Shown: positions 44,238 to 56,049 of the stretch, one piece after another | How the letters are laid out: each line of letters begins with the position of its first letter | Numbering within the stretch: position 1 is the stretch's first letter | From: Prorocentrum cordatum | Lineage: Eukaryota > Sar > Dinophyceae > Prorocentrales > Prorocentraceae | Length of the DNA: 64,000 nucleotides | Direction of reading: 5' to 3' | Assembly (NCBI GenBank): GCA_963575745.1 | Contig: CAUYUJ010005692.1 | Location: 481,092 to 545,091, forward strand | The notes under the pieces: generated by a model | Told to the model about the DNA's origin: nothing | What the model saw: only the letters and a program-made list of their open reading frames with translations | The model's database searches: none | Program-made: the position numbers and the translations under genes

Positions 44238-46615
44238 ATGCCGCCACCCGCGAAGCGGGCCCGCTTGGGCCTGGGCGACATGCAGGGGGCCCGCCCGAGC
44301 TGTGGGTTTCTCCTGGGGCGCACGGCGGCTGGCTCCGATGAGCCGCGCGCCGACGCGGCCGCCGATGCGCCCGACGGGCGCCCGAGCGGCCGTTCGGGCC
44401 GGAGGCGGCCGACGAGAGGCTTGCTGCCTCGACCTCGGGGGGGCCGCGGAAGCCCGGTGTATCAGTTTTATCATTGGCGCGCGGATCCCGTGTGGGAGCT
44501 CGATGCGGCGGGCCCACCGTCGCCCGGACGGCTTGGCAGGGTGGGGGAGGCGGCCGTCGGGTATGGCCAAAACGGCAACTGGCGGACGGACGGACCTTTA
44601 CGTTAGAGGTGTGCTTTCGCTGGCTCTCACGGTGGCGGCCAGCCGCGCTTGCGGATTATTGCGCCGCTGAGAGCGGCGATCATGGGCCGTTCGCGGCTTC
44701 CTGGGGGCACGCTGAGGCCGAAAGCGATGCCCCCGAGGCCGACGACGAATTGGCGTTGGCGCATTAGAAGGCTGGCGTTGGCGATTAGAAGGCCGCGCAC
44801 GCAACCAACACACCACAAACACAACACACCACACACAAACAACAAACAGCAACAACAACACCACACCACCAACAACAACACAACACACCAACACACCATA
44901 CACGCAGCAACCTGCACAGGCGGGTCACAAGCGTTAGGGTCGCCGAGCTCATGGGAACGATTGCCCATGATAAGTGGCCATCGGCGGCGGATGCCGTCGC
45001 CGAGTTGGACCGACGCGGAGTGGGCTCGCTGAGGCGAGAAATTAGGCTGCCCCGCGAGGGGCCAAATGAGGCGGAGGAGGTGAGGAGTGAGGGGGAGGAT
45101 GAGGCGGAGGATGATGAAGGCGGAGGAGGATGGTTCGGATTTCGCGTGGATTCTTCGGATCCCGCTCTAGGGTGCCCTGGGGCGCAGTTTGGGGCCGCTG
45201 GAGCCTCTTGGGTTCGTTATTGTGAGCTTCGTGGGGGCTCTGGGGGCTTCCTGGGGTTCTAGTGGGACTTCATAGTGGGCGGGGTGATGGGTGGGGGGTG
45301 CAGGGGGGGGGGGGGGGGGTGGTGAGAGCTCAGGGCCGAGGGCTCGAAAGGTCAGTGCGGGTCCCCCGTCTTGGCGCCCTCGTGGAACCGCCTGGGAGGC
45401 TAATGGGGCCGCTTTGGATGCGTATCGTGCTGTTGTTTGTGCATTGGGCAATTCGGGGGCTTTCTGTTTGGCCTCTTGGGCTGTCAGGGGGCGATGTTGG
45501 GCGCCTCTTGGGCCGTCTTGGAGCGTCGGGAAGCGGGGGGGGGGGGGGGCGATGGCGCCAGCGTCCTTCAAACACGCATGGGGTATCAATGAAACTTGAG
45601 TTTTGGGGCCTTCCTGGGTGTGTTCCTGGAAGCCTCTTGGGGCGTCTCGCAGGCCTCGTGGGCCGTCTGTAGCCAGACTTTTGCATTACTTTGTAATGGC
45701 CGCACTAGGCCGCGATGGTTAGCAGTGCGTACCGTTTTGTTGTGTGCTCATTGCATGCCAAGTCTAGTATTGTGCCGCTTCGCGTTCACTTCTGCTCCTC
45801 CTCTTCCTCACCGTCCTCATCCTCCTCCTCATTCTGCCCGTCGTCTCTGCTCCTCCTGCCAGACCTCAGCCCGTCTTCTCTGCTCCTTATGCTTCATCGT
45901 TCGCTCATCCTTCCCTTTTGCACTTGGACTACCACCATCCTCCGACCCCAGTTCTCCTCGCATCCTCTCGCAATCCCTCGCCCCCCGCCCCCTCCCGCTT
46001 CCTGGGCAGTCACAGTGTGTACGTGCCAGCGGGGCCCTGGTGCATGAGGGGTAAGGCCACCGCTTTGCGTTGCCATCCCCCGAGGGGGAGGACGAGCGCG
46101 CTGAAGACCCACCAGCGCCACCGCCGCCTCCAGAGCCTGCAGTGCACGTCCCCGCTGGGCCTGCACCCGACGAGGGCGGAGTGGCACCTGCAGGTGGACA
46201 TGTGCCACCCGCTGCTCCTGTGCATCACGGGCCACACGGGAATTGTCTTTCCTTTGTCGACTTCTGTGGTGGCAAGATCAGCTACTATAAGGACCGCGGT
46301 TTTGAAGCAGTGTGTGGGAATCCCAATCACAGGCTAGGATGCGCCCCTTGCAGGTTTTCCAGATCGGGGAAGGAAAGTAAAAAGCGGAAGGCCGGTGGTG
46401 CAGCAGGCCGGCCACTCGGTTTGTTGGCCGCCTGGCTGAAAGCAAACAACGCCAGCAAGGACAATCATATGCTTGCTCGCTTCGAGTTTTTCTCTCACGA
46501 AGATCGGTTCGTAGCTAGACAGGATTTGCTTAAGGTCCCTGGCGCGACCGACTTGTTTGCGTGCGAGAGGCCCTGCGACGATGGCGAGGGCCCAGAGCCG
46601 TTCCTGCAGCCTTGA
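44238..46615 (+). CDS. Gene B: three-exon protein with Cys-rich domain, unknown function
   Basis: Exon 1 (44238-44498) starts MPPPAKRARLGLGD, a basic nuclear-signal-like start, and ends VYQFYHWRADPVWE. Exon 2 (44948-45079) has LMGTIAHDKWPSAADAVAEL, DRRGVGSLRREIRLPREG. Exon 3 (46091-46615) has a Pro-rich linker, GGKISYYKDRGFEAVC, a Cys/His cluster (CGNPNHRLGCAPC), AAGRPLGLLAAWLKANN and VARQDLLKVPGATDLFACER. Joins are in phase 0. The first intron has GAGCTC at both ends, so its exact cut is ambiguous; the second is GT-AG (45080-46090) and ends after a polypyrimidine stretch. The total is 305 residues. I recall the GRPLG-x-LAAWL pattern from other dinoflagellate proteins, but no activity is known to me. 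Alternatively exon 3 could be spliced to gene A (37910), also phase 0; the local model is simpler. Confidence 0.55.
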
Positions 46616-46803
46616 TGCTTGATTCGCGCGTGCATGTTCTGCGGCTGGGCCGCACGCGCCGAGCTGACTGACGTGTTTTCCTTCAACAGAGCAAGAAAAT
46701 CTCGATTTCGGTTGGCAGCAGCGCTGGGCGTTTAGTATTCGGGCCTCGGGGGATCTGCGTTCTCTTGCACCGAGGTCGAAGGGGGTTCGTCTGCAAGACG
46801 TCG

Positions 46804-46828
46804 GCGACGACGACGACGACGACGACGT

Positions 46829-46875
<47 letters not shown>
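46804..46875. repeat. (GAC)n microsatellite
   Basis: A GAC tract with one TTG interruption, 70 bp upstream of the stem-loop element at 46920. Confidence 0.9.
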
Positions 46876-46876
<1 letters not shown>

Positions 46877-46919
46877 GTCGACGATGCCATGACGCATGTA
46901 TGCTGAACAACGCAGGTTC

Positions 46920-47150
46920 TCAACCATGACGCCGTGTCGGTTTTCTGGCCGCCCTCGGTTCTCGACGTCGACACGGCCATTTTCAAAACCTTGTTTTTGT
47001 CATCAAAAACCTTGTTTTTGTCATCAAAAACCTTGTTTTTGAAAATGGGCTTGGCCAGAAAACCGACAAAAATATTTCGATGCATATATTTTGGACCGCT
47101 GGTGATTGTCAACCATGTCGCCGTGTCGGTTTTCTGGTCGCCGTCGGTTC
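46920..47150. mobile_element. Small structured element with direct and inverted repeats (MITE-like)
   Basis: Direct copies at 46920-46961 and 47109-47150 share TCAACCATG, CGCCGTGTCGGTTTTCTGG and TCGGTTC. GTCGGTTTTCTGGCC (46936-46950) is matched by its perfect reverse complement at 47053-47067, and GGCCATTTTCAAAA (46975-46988) by TTTTGAAAATGGGC (47037-47050). The loop holds about 2.5 copies of a 21-bp repeat, CCTTGTTTTTGTCATCAAAA, each itself a hairpin. There is no coding capacity. It could be a non-autonomous element or a structured RNA locus. Confidence 0.6.
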
Positions 47151-47334
47151 CCAAAATCATCAGGATGACGTGTTGCATGGCCAGTCCATGCGCTGAGCCA
47201 TTGCGAGTTGCTTCGCATGGTAACAGGGGGGGGCTGCGCCCGCGTGCCCTAAGTACCCCCCCCCCCCTCCGCCCCAGCACGGGTCCCAGCCTTGCCGACG
47301 ATTAGAGCAACAACGATAACATCAACGTTGGGTT

Positions 47335-48250
47335 ACGCGGGTCCCAATATGGTTCCAAGAGGGCCCAACATGGCCCTCGATGGCCCCAGAAAAGGCCCCA
47401 ATGAGGGCCTAATGATGTTCTAAAGAGGACCCGATCTTGCCCCGATAGGGCCCCAGTATGGCTCCAAGAGGGCCCAAGATGGCCCAATAGGGCCCCGATA
47501 TTGCCCCAAGATGGACCAATAATGTTCCAAGAGGGCCCGAACTTGCTCCAAGAGTGCCTCGAGAGAGCCCACGCGGGCCCCAAGCTGGCCCAAGAGGGCA
47601 CCACATGGCCCAATAGGGCCCCGATATTGCCCAAGCGGGCCCCAAACTGGCTCCAAGACTGCCCCAGATGGCTCCAAGAGGGTCCACGATTGGCCAACCT
47701 GGCCCAAGAGGGCCCCACGATGGCCCAAGAGGGCCCCGATATTGCTCCAAGAGGGCACAAGGTTGCCTAAGCTTGTTCAAGGGGCCCCAACATCCTTAAG
47801 GATTGCTCAACTATTGCCCAAGAGGGCAGCAATGCGGGCATCAGGGGGCCCCCAAGTCGGCCCCAAGGGAGCCCGAGGGCGCCCCGACAGCGCGCCAGGA
47901 GTGGTCCAACACACGATTTTGGGAGCTCTGGAGGGGGGGGGCGCGAATTGGCGACCCCCCTCTTTGATCAATATCCCCCAAGATGGCCCCAAGAGCGCCC
48001 CCCAAGGCTCCCAGGGGCGCCACAGGGGGCGCCCGAGAAACGCCCACGCGGCTCCAAGAAGCGCCCAGGAGGCTTCCAAGGGGCTCCCAAGATACCCCCA
48101 AGAGGCCCCAAGGGCCAATGAGGCCACCTGAGGCACCCAAGATGCTCGAAGTGGCACCCCAGGACCGCCAAGAGGCCCCCCAAGACGTCCAAATATGCTT
48201 CCAACGAGCTTCCAAGAGGCACCCGAGGAAGTCGCAAGATAACCAGTAGG
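47335..48250 (+). repeat. Modular CCAAGAGGGCCC repeats in two blocks
   Basis: 47335-47775 consists of degenerate GGCCCAAGAGGGCCCC and GGGCCCCGATATTGCCCC modules. 47925-48250 is a copy of the dispersed repeat seen at 12870-13150. Pro/Gly-biased frames here are not genes. Confidence 0.75.
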
Positions 48251-48808
48251 GGGTGCAAACACCTTTCGGCCCTCCTTTTGGGCCAGCTCCCCCAGCAGCG
48301 TGCGAGGCAATCCCGAGATGCGGTCGGTACCAGACGCTCGCTTTAGGCTCGGCCGCCCCGCGGGTTCCCCCCATTGTCCTTGCTCCTCGCCCGTCCTGCC
48401 TGCGCCCGTTGGCGCGAGTCTCTCGCGCTCTCGCGGGCGGCGGAGTGGGGGTGGCCCAGCGGAGGGCCTCGCCCCCATCTTAGGTGATCATGCCCATCAG
48501 CCCGTCTTCCTCTATGGCCTCTTGGGTTCTTCCTCGATGGCCTCCTGGGTTCTTAGGTGGGTGGCCATGCCCATCAGCCCGCCTTCATCTATAGCCGTGC
48601 CCGTCAGCCCGTCTTCCTCTATGGCCCTTTTGGGTTCGTCCTTTTGGGGTGACTCTTCGGCGAACGCATCTGGTTCCCACCTGGCCTCTCAGCACCTACT
48701 CACGTGCGTTCCCGCCACTGTCACGTTCACTGTAGCCCGATTCCCTCTCGAGTCTCAGATTCAGTTGAGGTTCTTGCTGTTCCCAGTCAGCATTTCTTTC
48801 GGGGCCGC

Positions 48809-49508
48809 ATGTCCCAGATCGAGCCTGGCGCCGACGCGATGGGCGACTCGGCGTTCAACTTCGGGCCGCAGCTCGAGCCAGCCGCCGAGGCATCATATGC
48901 CCAGGCCGCAGAGGGCGAGGCCGCGCCGCATAACCAGGAGAAAACGGAGACACAGGACAGCAATGAACCGCCCAAGCAGCAGCAGAAACAGGTGAAAAAG
49001 GAGGCGCCCAAGACGGCCAAGCACGTGGAGACGGTCAGCAAAGTCAGCATTGACGATCTTGTCAAGAGCATTTCGAACAAGGCTGGGTACAAGGATGCCA
49101 AGGTCGTGAAGGTGCTCAAGGCTTTGAGCGATGTGGTCACAGAGGACCCTGCGAGGGAAATGCGAGCGCAAGGGTAGAGGGACGAGTGTGACGATGGCGA
49201 TGTTGGCGGTAGCGGTGGACGGCGGCGTTGTCGCCCCCCCCCAATCCCCGCCGCGCCCTCTCCAAGCCTCCACTCCCCCGTGCTTCAGCCCAGAGGAGCT
49301 TAAGAAGGGCACGCAGCAGATGAGCATCGAGGGCCTCGTGAACATCAGGGTGGTGAACAGCCAGACCCGCTGCAAGGACAAGCTGCCCGTGTCCAAGGTC
49401 GTTGTGGACCCCGACAATGTGCTGGTGGCGGCCAACCCTTACCCCATCAAGACGGCGACGGGTCGCACCGCCATCCCCATGCCCGACAGCCCCGAGCGCA
49501 CCCCTTAG
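48809..49508 (+). CDS. HU/IHF-like DNA-binding protein, two exons
   Basis: Exon 1 (48809-49144) starts MSQIEPGADAMGDSAFNFG. It carries a ~65-residue Ala/Gln/Lys-rich leader, then an HU-type helical pair, VSIDDLVKSISNKAGYKDAK and VVKVLKALSDVVTE. Exon 2 (49296-49508) continues ELKKGTQQMSIEGLVNIRVV, the beta part that in HU follows the second helix as a GxGxF-type strand. A less HU-like arm, ANPYPIKTATGRTAIPMP, ends the protein. The intron (49145-49295) is GA-AG with CAGAGGA at both borders, and the phase-0 join restores the HU spacing. The protein is about 182 residues. HU-like proteins are known as chromatin components in dinoflagellates, which lack conventional nucleosomes. The hydrophilic leader could instead carry organelle targeting. 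The match is by pattern, not by alignment. Confidence 0.6.
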
Positions 49509-50133
49509 GAGGAGGTGCGGATCAGGCAGGTGCCAGGATCTACTTCAGATACGACTGAGTCGGGGCTTCTCGTTTTCTAAGGGTTAGCTGGGACCGTGCA
49601 GCTAGCGATGGCGGGGGTCGGGAGCGCAGCTGCAAGTGCGACAGTCTGTTCGGCAGGGTGCGATGTCCATGCCAGAGCGAAACCACTGCCAAATCCACCC
49701 TGTGTGTAGCCCCCCCCCCCCCCCCGAACTGTGATGAGACCGCTGGGTCCCTGCAGCCGTGGATGCGGGTTGCGCGGGCATGTGCACTTGCTTCTTCGTG
49801 TGGGCGCATGTGTGGGCATATGCGGTTCGACCGCAATTGTTGTGCACATAGTGGTGGAGTTCTGCGGGCGTTGCTAGCTGAGTTGAGGTGTACCCCGAAC
49901 GCTATTCTTGGCTACTGGGTTGACGAGGCAGTGGTTCTCAATGTCAGACGGTTGCGTGTGTTGTGTGTGTGTGTGTGCGCGTGGATGTGCCAGCGTGGCC
50001 CGCGGGGCGTGAGCAACTCGACTGCAGCCCGTGTCTAAACTGGTCGGCGTCGCAATCTAAATTATGTTTCAGGCCCGAGTCCAGGGGGAGGGGCCGCTGC
50101 GCATGCATATCTAGTTGGTGCGGCTTGGGGGGC

Positions 50134-50505
50134 ATGAGCGATGTTGGCGTAGATGTGGCCGAGCCGCCAGAGAAGAGATTTCGGCCATCTCAGTGGTGCG
50201 GTTGGTTGTTCATCCCGTCTACGGGGGCGCCGCCGAAACCAGGCGAGTGCACGGATCTATTTGCTGCCAAGTCCATCTGGGATTACAACCCCGAGATCGA
50301 TGGCGTCTCCAGCCAGGGCCATGCAGCGCGGAGCAGTATCACACCGAAGGCCCGTTCTCGCCCCAAGTACAAGATGCACGCGTGTGGGGTATGGCTCCCC
50401 AAGCTTGGTTCATCCAAACGTGTTGCAACGACGCCCGTGCTTGACGTTTCCACCAAATTCGGGATGCTGCCCCGCTGCGTCGGTGAGGTGATTGTGGTCG
50501 ACTGA
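50134..50505 (+). CDS. Short protein resembling the N-terminus of gene B
   Basis: ATG at 50134 to TGA at 50503-50505, 123 residues. The start EPPEKRFRPSQWCGWLF parallels PPPAKRARL and SCGFLL of gene B exon 1, and AAKSIWDYNPEID parallels YHWRADPVWELD. The C-terminal half is basic (SSITPKARSRPKYKMHACG) and ends GMLPRCVGEVIVVD. It is either a single-exon relative, a first exon whose later exons are lost, or an unspliced gene. The function is unknown. Confidence 0.5.
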   Translation: MSDVGVDVAEPPEKRFRPSQWCGWLFIPSTGAPPKPGECTDLFAAKSIWDYNPEIDGVSSQGHAARSSITPKARSRPKYKMHACGVWLPKLGSSKRVATTPVLDVSTKFGMLPRCVGEVIVVD

Positions 50506-51104
50506 GGCACGTAGCCAGGATACCAATTGATGTCAATATTCGTTCCCAGCCGCTCGTAGGGGTACACGGGCACTCGGCAACATGCCGCGTTCCATGGGCA
50601 ACAAAACCATGCCTCGTTCCTCATACCCTTTCCGCCTTTTTCCCTCTCCCATGCGTCCCTCCCCCGCCCCGCCTTCCCCTCCCTCCTCCCCCGAACCTCG
50701 CCCAACATCACCAGTCAGCAACTGCCCCCTCGCACTGCCCCGCGCCTTGGGGAGGGGGCGCGGCGCGGCGGTTCAGGGGGGATTCAGAGACAGCTCTGGC
50801 AAGTTCCAGGCAGCCCTTGGCCACCCCACCCCCGCGCTAAGACTGCCATCAATGAGCCCGACGGGGCGCAGATATGTATGTATTTGGACAACTATATACA
50901 GAGAGATTGAAGATGCCTACGGCAACTCACCACTGCCATACCTTTCTGGATACGTCTATGTGGCCAAACGTGTGGGGCACGTTTGGTCAAGCAAGCGACT
51001 GGGCCATGCGTTCCCCCAGCCGTTCTGAATGTCGCCTTCGTGGAAAGCGCGAAGAAGGGAGGAGGCGATAGGAAAAGGAGGGCACAGGGGATTGGTGGGG
51101 GGGA

Positions 51105-51190
51105 GGGGGCGGCGGAGGAGGAGTCCGAGGATGATGGGGAGGCAGGTGGTGATGATGCTGATGATGATGATGATGCTGATGATGCTGTAG
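51105..51190. repeat. GAG/GAT-rich tract
   Basis: A purine-rich GAGGAG stretch passing into (GAT)n, similar to the tracts near 2911. Confidence 0.8.
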
Positions 51191-51194
51191 AATG

Positions 51195-54100
51195 ACACTT
51201 GCAGCTCAAGCAACGCGCGCCGACATATCAGCGCGCGTTGCCAACCAGCGCGCGCCAGCGCATGGCAACGCGATGCACTACAAGAAACGCGCGCCAGCGC
51301 AACCAGAGCAGCGCGGCGCACGCCATCGCAAAGCATGCGATGAATACACCGCGTGCCAACGCGGTGGACATGAGAGCATCGCGATTCAATTGCCATATAC
51401 AGGGCAACTCAGCACGGGCTCCATTTGCAGCGCAACGCGCGAGCGCGGCTTGCGGCCACCGCGCGCCCCACCCACCCCTTCACTGGCAGCCTTTGGCTTA
51501 ATGCGGGCGTACGCCTTGCGGCTGAACCCCTGGGTCGAAGCAGCGATTTTGTGACATGGCGTTCGCGTTTCATACAGCTACGGGGTGTGCATGCACCTCT
51601 CGCTGCAGTCTGTGCGTCATGCAATTCGGCATCACGGCTCGCGCTCGTGCATGGCATGCCTTAGGCATTGGAACTGCGATGCTGCGCGCCGCGCAATGCC
51701 CGCGTGTCCACCTGAAGCCCTCGAGCCAATATTTGGCATGTCATGAAATTTGCTAGCCAGATTACGCTCCAATTTCGAGGAACGCGACTCTTAGACGGTG
51801 TACCTTGCACGGGGGGTTGCATATGACAAACGGGACTCACCCTCGTTGATGCCCCGAGAGGCACACATCTGCGCCTCCGTTGGCGATACATCCCGAGGCT
51901 ACAATCCAATGCCGAGGGCCCCAATTTCCATGCTAGCCCATGCTCTCCTACATGCTTCGCGGCAGTGTATCGTGCGCGATTCCAGACTCCCGTCAGCCTC
52001 AGGCCTATGGTTTGCCACATTCGTTTGGTCAGCACCAAGGCGCCAGCTTCGTGCGCACCGCGTGCCAGGCGCCAGGCCCGATTCCATTCGTGGGCTCATC
52101 GGGGGTTTGTGGCGGCCCAACATACAACCACCGCCAGAACTGGTTTCGTTGCAGATCCCAGGCCCCCCCCCCCCACACCCGAATGTGCCCGCGCCAGTGC
52201 CAGTTGCTCAGTTGCGCGCGGTTGCAACTGTTTGGGGCGACGGCCATTGCTCGACGGGGGGGGGGGGGTCATTGCGGTTTTGCATGCTATCGGACAAAGG
52301 TTCGACAAGCCAGCCGCGCGCGCCGACGCGACACCATATGGCACGCGCGGCAGTACATGCATTACCGGCGCTAATCAACGTACCAACCACCAACCGAAAT
52401 TATGTTGGGCTTAGGCCGACGGTCTTCAATTCTTCTGCCAAGCAGCACCGCGCGCCGTCACCGCGCGATAATCAGTTGGATGGCGCGCGTGGGGCCCGTC
52501 ATGGATCAGCGCCTGCCGCTGCCCACGCCCATCACTACCCTGAGAGCTGCATTGAACAAGCAAGCTCTTGCATTACATCGCATCCTTGGACAGTGGGCAG
52601 GTTCAGTGTTCCGACCGAAGAAAGCAAGATCCTTCCATGGGCGTTGATGTTTCCAATGTGAGAAACGTAGCCCACCCGCCTTCTGTCGGGGTTCATATGT
52701 GCTTCATGAGCGAGCCAGCAGGCGCCCCCCCCCCCGCGCATTAATAATTCTTCCAAGGGGAATGCTGCTTGGTATTCGCCACGCAGGCGCTCTTGACGCC
52801 ACTGGTAATGGTGCGTTTCTGCCCCCAGTGATGAATGTCTTCGAAGCCATCTGCTGACGCCGAAGCTTGGCTGGTCTGGTCCGCCGCCTGCAGCTCGCAG
52901 CCAGCGCAACAAGAACAGCGCGCCCAACGGGCCACCGATGTGGCGAACGAAGTGTTCACGCGTCCAGATGCCCGCCGCTCGGGCGAGCCGCAGTACTTGC
53001 CCATTTGTTTGTATATCGCAGCAGTGGCTAACATGCGGTCAGGTGTTCGCCATCAGGGGTGAGTTCGCCATTGCTTACGCGAGCTATGCGCATCTACAAA
53101 GATGTACGCGCGCGACGAACAGTACCTTGGTAGCCAATTCCGCAGCCGTAATCGCTGCCTACATGGTGTGTGCGCGTTGATAATCGCGCTGTCGTTCGCT
53201 GCCCAGCGGGAACGTGCCCCGCCCGTCGCCCCCAGCGGAATGCAGCGCAGGTGCATTTGGTGGGCGCGATTTTATGTGGCGAAGGACTCACCGAACGCAG
53301 CTGCGATCTCTGCCAGACTGCTGCCGCCGAAGCTGGAGACCCAAGGCTCCTGCTGCAATGTCTCTAAGGGTTGAGGTCTGGTGCTCGAAGGCCCCATCGC
53401 CCGCGACTCGAAGCTTCGGGCGGTGGAGATGTGTGTGGGTGAGGTTGGCGGGGTTGGGTGGGTGGGTGGGTGGGGTGAGGTGGGGTGCGGGGGTGGTGGT
53501 GGTGGTTGGGGGGGGTGGGTGGTGGTGGTGGTGGTTGATGGTGGTGCGTGTGCGCGCGTGCGTGTGTGTGCGCGTGTGCGGGGTGGTGGTGTGGGGGGGG
53601 GGGGGGCTTTGGCTTTGATTGTTGCGGGTGTGCCCTTGGCATCGGGCCTAGGGCCTAGGGGCGGCGGGCGTGTTTCAAGACTTGGTGTGAAATGGGGTGG
53701 GCGGGGTGGGTGGGTGGGTGGTGGTGGCGGTGGGGGGGGGGGGGGGTCGCGGGCCTCTGGCATCGGACTCTGGGCTCTGCGAACCAAGCCGCGACCCAGG
53801 AGCTTGCGGGCATGAGGCTTGAGGGCTCGCGGTGCCCAGTGCCTGCTTCCGAGGGCTTAAGTCTGCGATTGAGATCGCAGTGCTAAAGGCTTGATGTTAA
53901 TGCACACATTTCGGGCTGACGGCTTTTCGTGCACGTGGTTCAAAGCCCAGGGCTTCGCGTTGGGACCCAGCTGGGAACGCTTCGGGCTGATTGCGGCGGC
54001 CTCGAGCTTCGGGCTACTAGCTCGCGGCTTTCCTGGCGCAGTGTGTTAGCGCGGGGGCGCGCCGCTTCGGAGTTTGGCTTCGGCGTCTGGCTCGCTGCTT

Positions 54101-56049
54101 ACATGGGCTGGTGGCTCAGGTGCGAGGCCCTTCGGCCTTCCGAATGCAATGCGCCCCCCTTTTCTGGGTTGTGTGATCCTGGGACTTGAGCTGGGCGGCC
54201 CCAGGCAGAAGCCCCAACACCGCGCGCCCCGCGCCGTGAGCCCAGGGCCGTGCGCGCGGAGCCTTGGGCCCTACACGTTGGGCTTGAAGTCCAGATCATC
54301 GCGTTCGGCGCCCCTGCGCCGCCGAGCCCATGGCCTGAGCCTTTGTCCTTGCGTCCGATGCCGCGCGCCAGGCGCAGCGCGCCCTCGGCCCGCAGTCCGA
54401 GTTCTCGGCTCTCGGCTGCGCTCCCCAAGCCGCGACCCAGCCCGCGCGCAACTCGGGATCGCGGCATCGATCTGCGCTCGCTCCAGGGCCCCCGATGGGG
54501 GTCACCCCGACAATCGGCGTGCCCCCCCCCACCCCCCCACACACACACGCACATACACGCACACGCCACCCTGCCAAGCCGTGAAGCTCACTCGCAGCTG
54601 CGCAAGGCACTTCCACGCAATTTGGCGCCGCATTTGGTTTCTTGCTCGGCAACACCTGTTATCGGGTTCCTCGGTGTCAGGATTTGCTGGGTTGGTTCTT
54701 TTCGTTGGCAGTGGCCGACGTGTGCACCCCGCAGGCGGTTGGCAGAGGTCGCGCACGCGGGAGGTGGACACCGCTCGCGCCCATGGGCGGTGGCCACGGG
54801 AGGGCGCGTGCGGGCGGATGCCAACCATTGAGCCAATGGGCGCGGGCGCCCTGAGTCCACCTGCGTCGCGACGTCGGAGCCGACGCCTGTCGAATCCGCA
54901 GCGTCCGCGGCATAGGGCGCGGAGACCCCGCCATCGCCATGGGGAAGCCCCATCATGCGGGGTTCGCGGGGTTCGGGCGCCCGCGGGTGGGGGGGCGCAG
55001 TTGGGATGCGCGCCCATCGGCGCTCGCATAATCATGTTTCCGTTTCAGTGGCTGTGGCCTTTTGGGGTCGGGCTCTCACGCAGTCTTCGTCTCCGAGTGC
55101 CTTCTGTTGCGGGCCCAGCAGAAGGCTTCCATTACCTTCAGGCCGCCTTGAGGCCGCGGGGCCTGGTGTCTGGTTGCGTGCGCGCCTTGCGCCCTCGGCA
55201 TTGCAATCCGAGTGTGTCTGGTCAAGGCAGGTAAGGCTGGCAACCTAGGCCATGGCGGCCGCCTTTGCCCAACACTGCCGCAATGGCCGCCAGGGCCAGC
55301 TGCGTGGTTTGCGCGGGCCGAGAGTCAGACCCCCCCCCCCCGCCCACTGACGCCCACCCAGACGCGCAGCCCGACAGGGCGGGCCGACGGGGCGTCCCGA
55401 CAGGCTGGCCCAACGTGGCGGCCAGGGGCCGCAGCCGCAGCCAGCGGTCGCTTCGGCCCGCGGCCCTGGGGCCGCTCGGCGAGGCGGCCTCGGCCGATTC
55501 GCCGCCTCGCATGGAAGGCGACGGGCCCGGCGTGTATGGGCTGCACGTCCGACAGCGCATGTGGCGTTTCGAGCGATCGTTTCTTGCCGCTTGAACAGCG
55601 CGCCATGGGGCGCGCAGGGGCTGGGTCGCGCTGCAGGCGCTGCTCCAGCGCTACATATCGAGCAATGCTGCTCGGCACCTTAGCAGCACTTACGTGCTCT
55701 TGTGGGGCCGCTGGCACGCCGAGGCCGCGGGGCGGAATTGCGTTGCAAGGTGGCCCGCGCGTTCGACCATGAACGCGCGGACGAGCGCAGGCGGTTTTCT
55801 CAGTTCAAAGCAGCTCCGCCTTCGTAGGCGGAGCGGCGCTTGCTCGAGGGGAGCGAGGACGGATGCTTGGGACTTGCTTCCTTGAGAGGCAGCGATGAGC
55901 TTTAAGGAACTTCAGGGGAGGGGTGGAAGAGGGGGCAGGAGGATGGCGAGGAGGTGGCTAGGGGGAGGAGGATTGTGAGGAATTGGCAAGAGGACGAGGA
56001 TTGTGATGAGGAGGCAGGGGGATAGCACGACGGCAGGGGGGGAGGCGGC
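51195..56049. other. GCGCGC-rich spacer, no supported gene
   Basis: Long frames exist but all are Arg/Ala/Pro-driven and disagree between strands. Visible structure: GCGCGC- and CGCGCCAGCGCA-like motifs (51200-51340), a G10 run (about 52258-52267), TGG/GGT tracts (53440-53610), a 12-base G run near 53600, and C10 runs near 52738 and 55339. From 53815 to 54080 the word CTTCGGGCT/GGGCTT recurs in AT-poor DNA. Confidence 0.5.

Noticed and set aside
37911-46090. Splicing of gene A directly to gene B exon 3 through an 8-kb GA-AG intron
   Set aside because: Phases match and GAGGA occurs at both borders, but gene B exons 1-2 join exon 3 with a shorter canonical intron. Kept only as an alternative.
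51798-52661. 287-residue plus-strand frame
   Set aside because: It passes through C and G homopolymers, the opposite strand is also open, and the composition is His/Pro/Arg-biased without recognisable motifs.
53886-53962. Possible tRNA (GTGGTTCAAAGCCC looks like a T-arm)
   Set aside because: No acceptor stem or D-arm at the right spacing.
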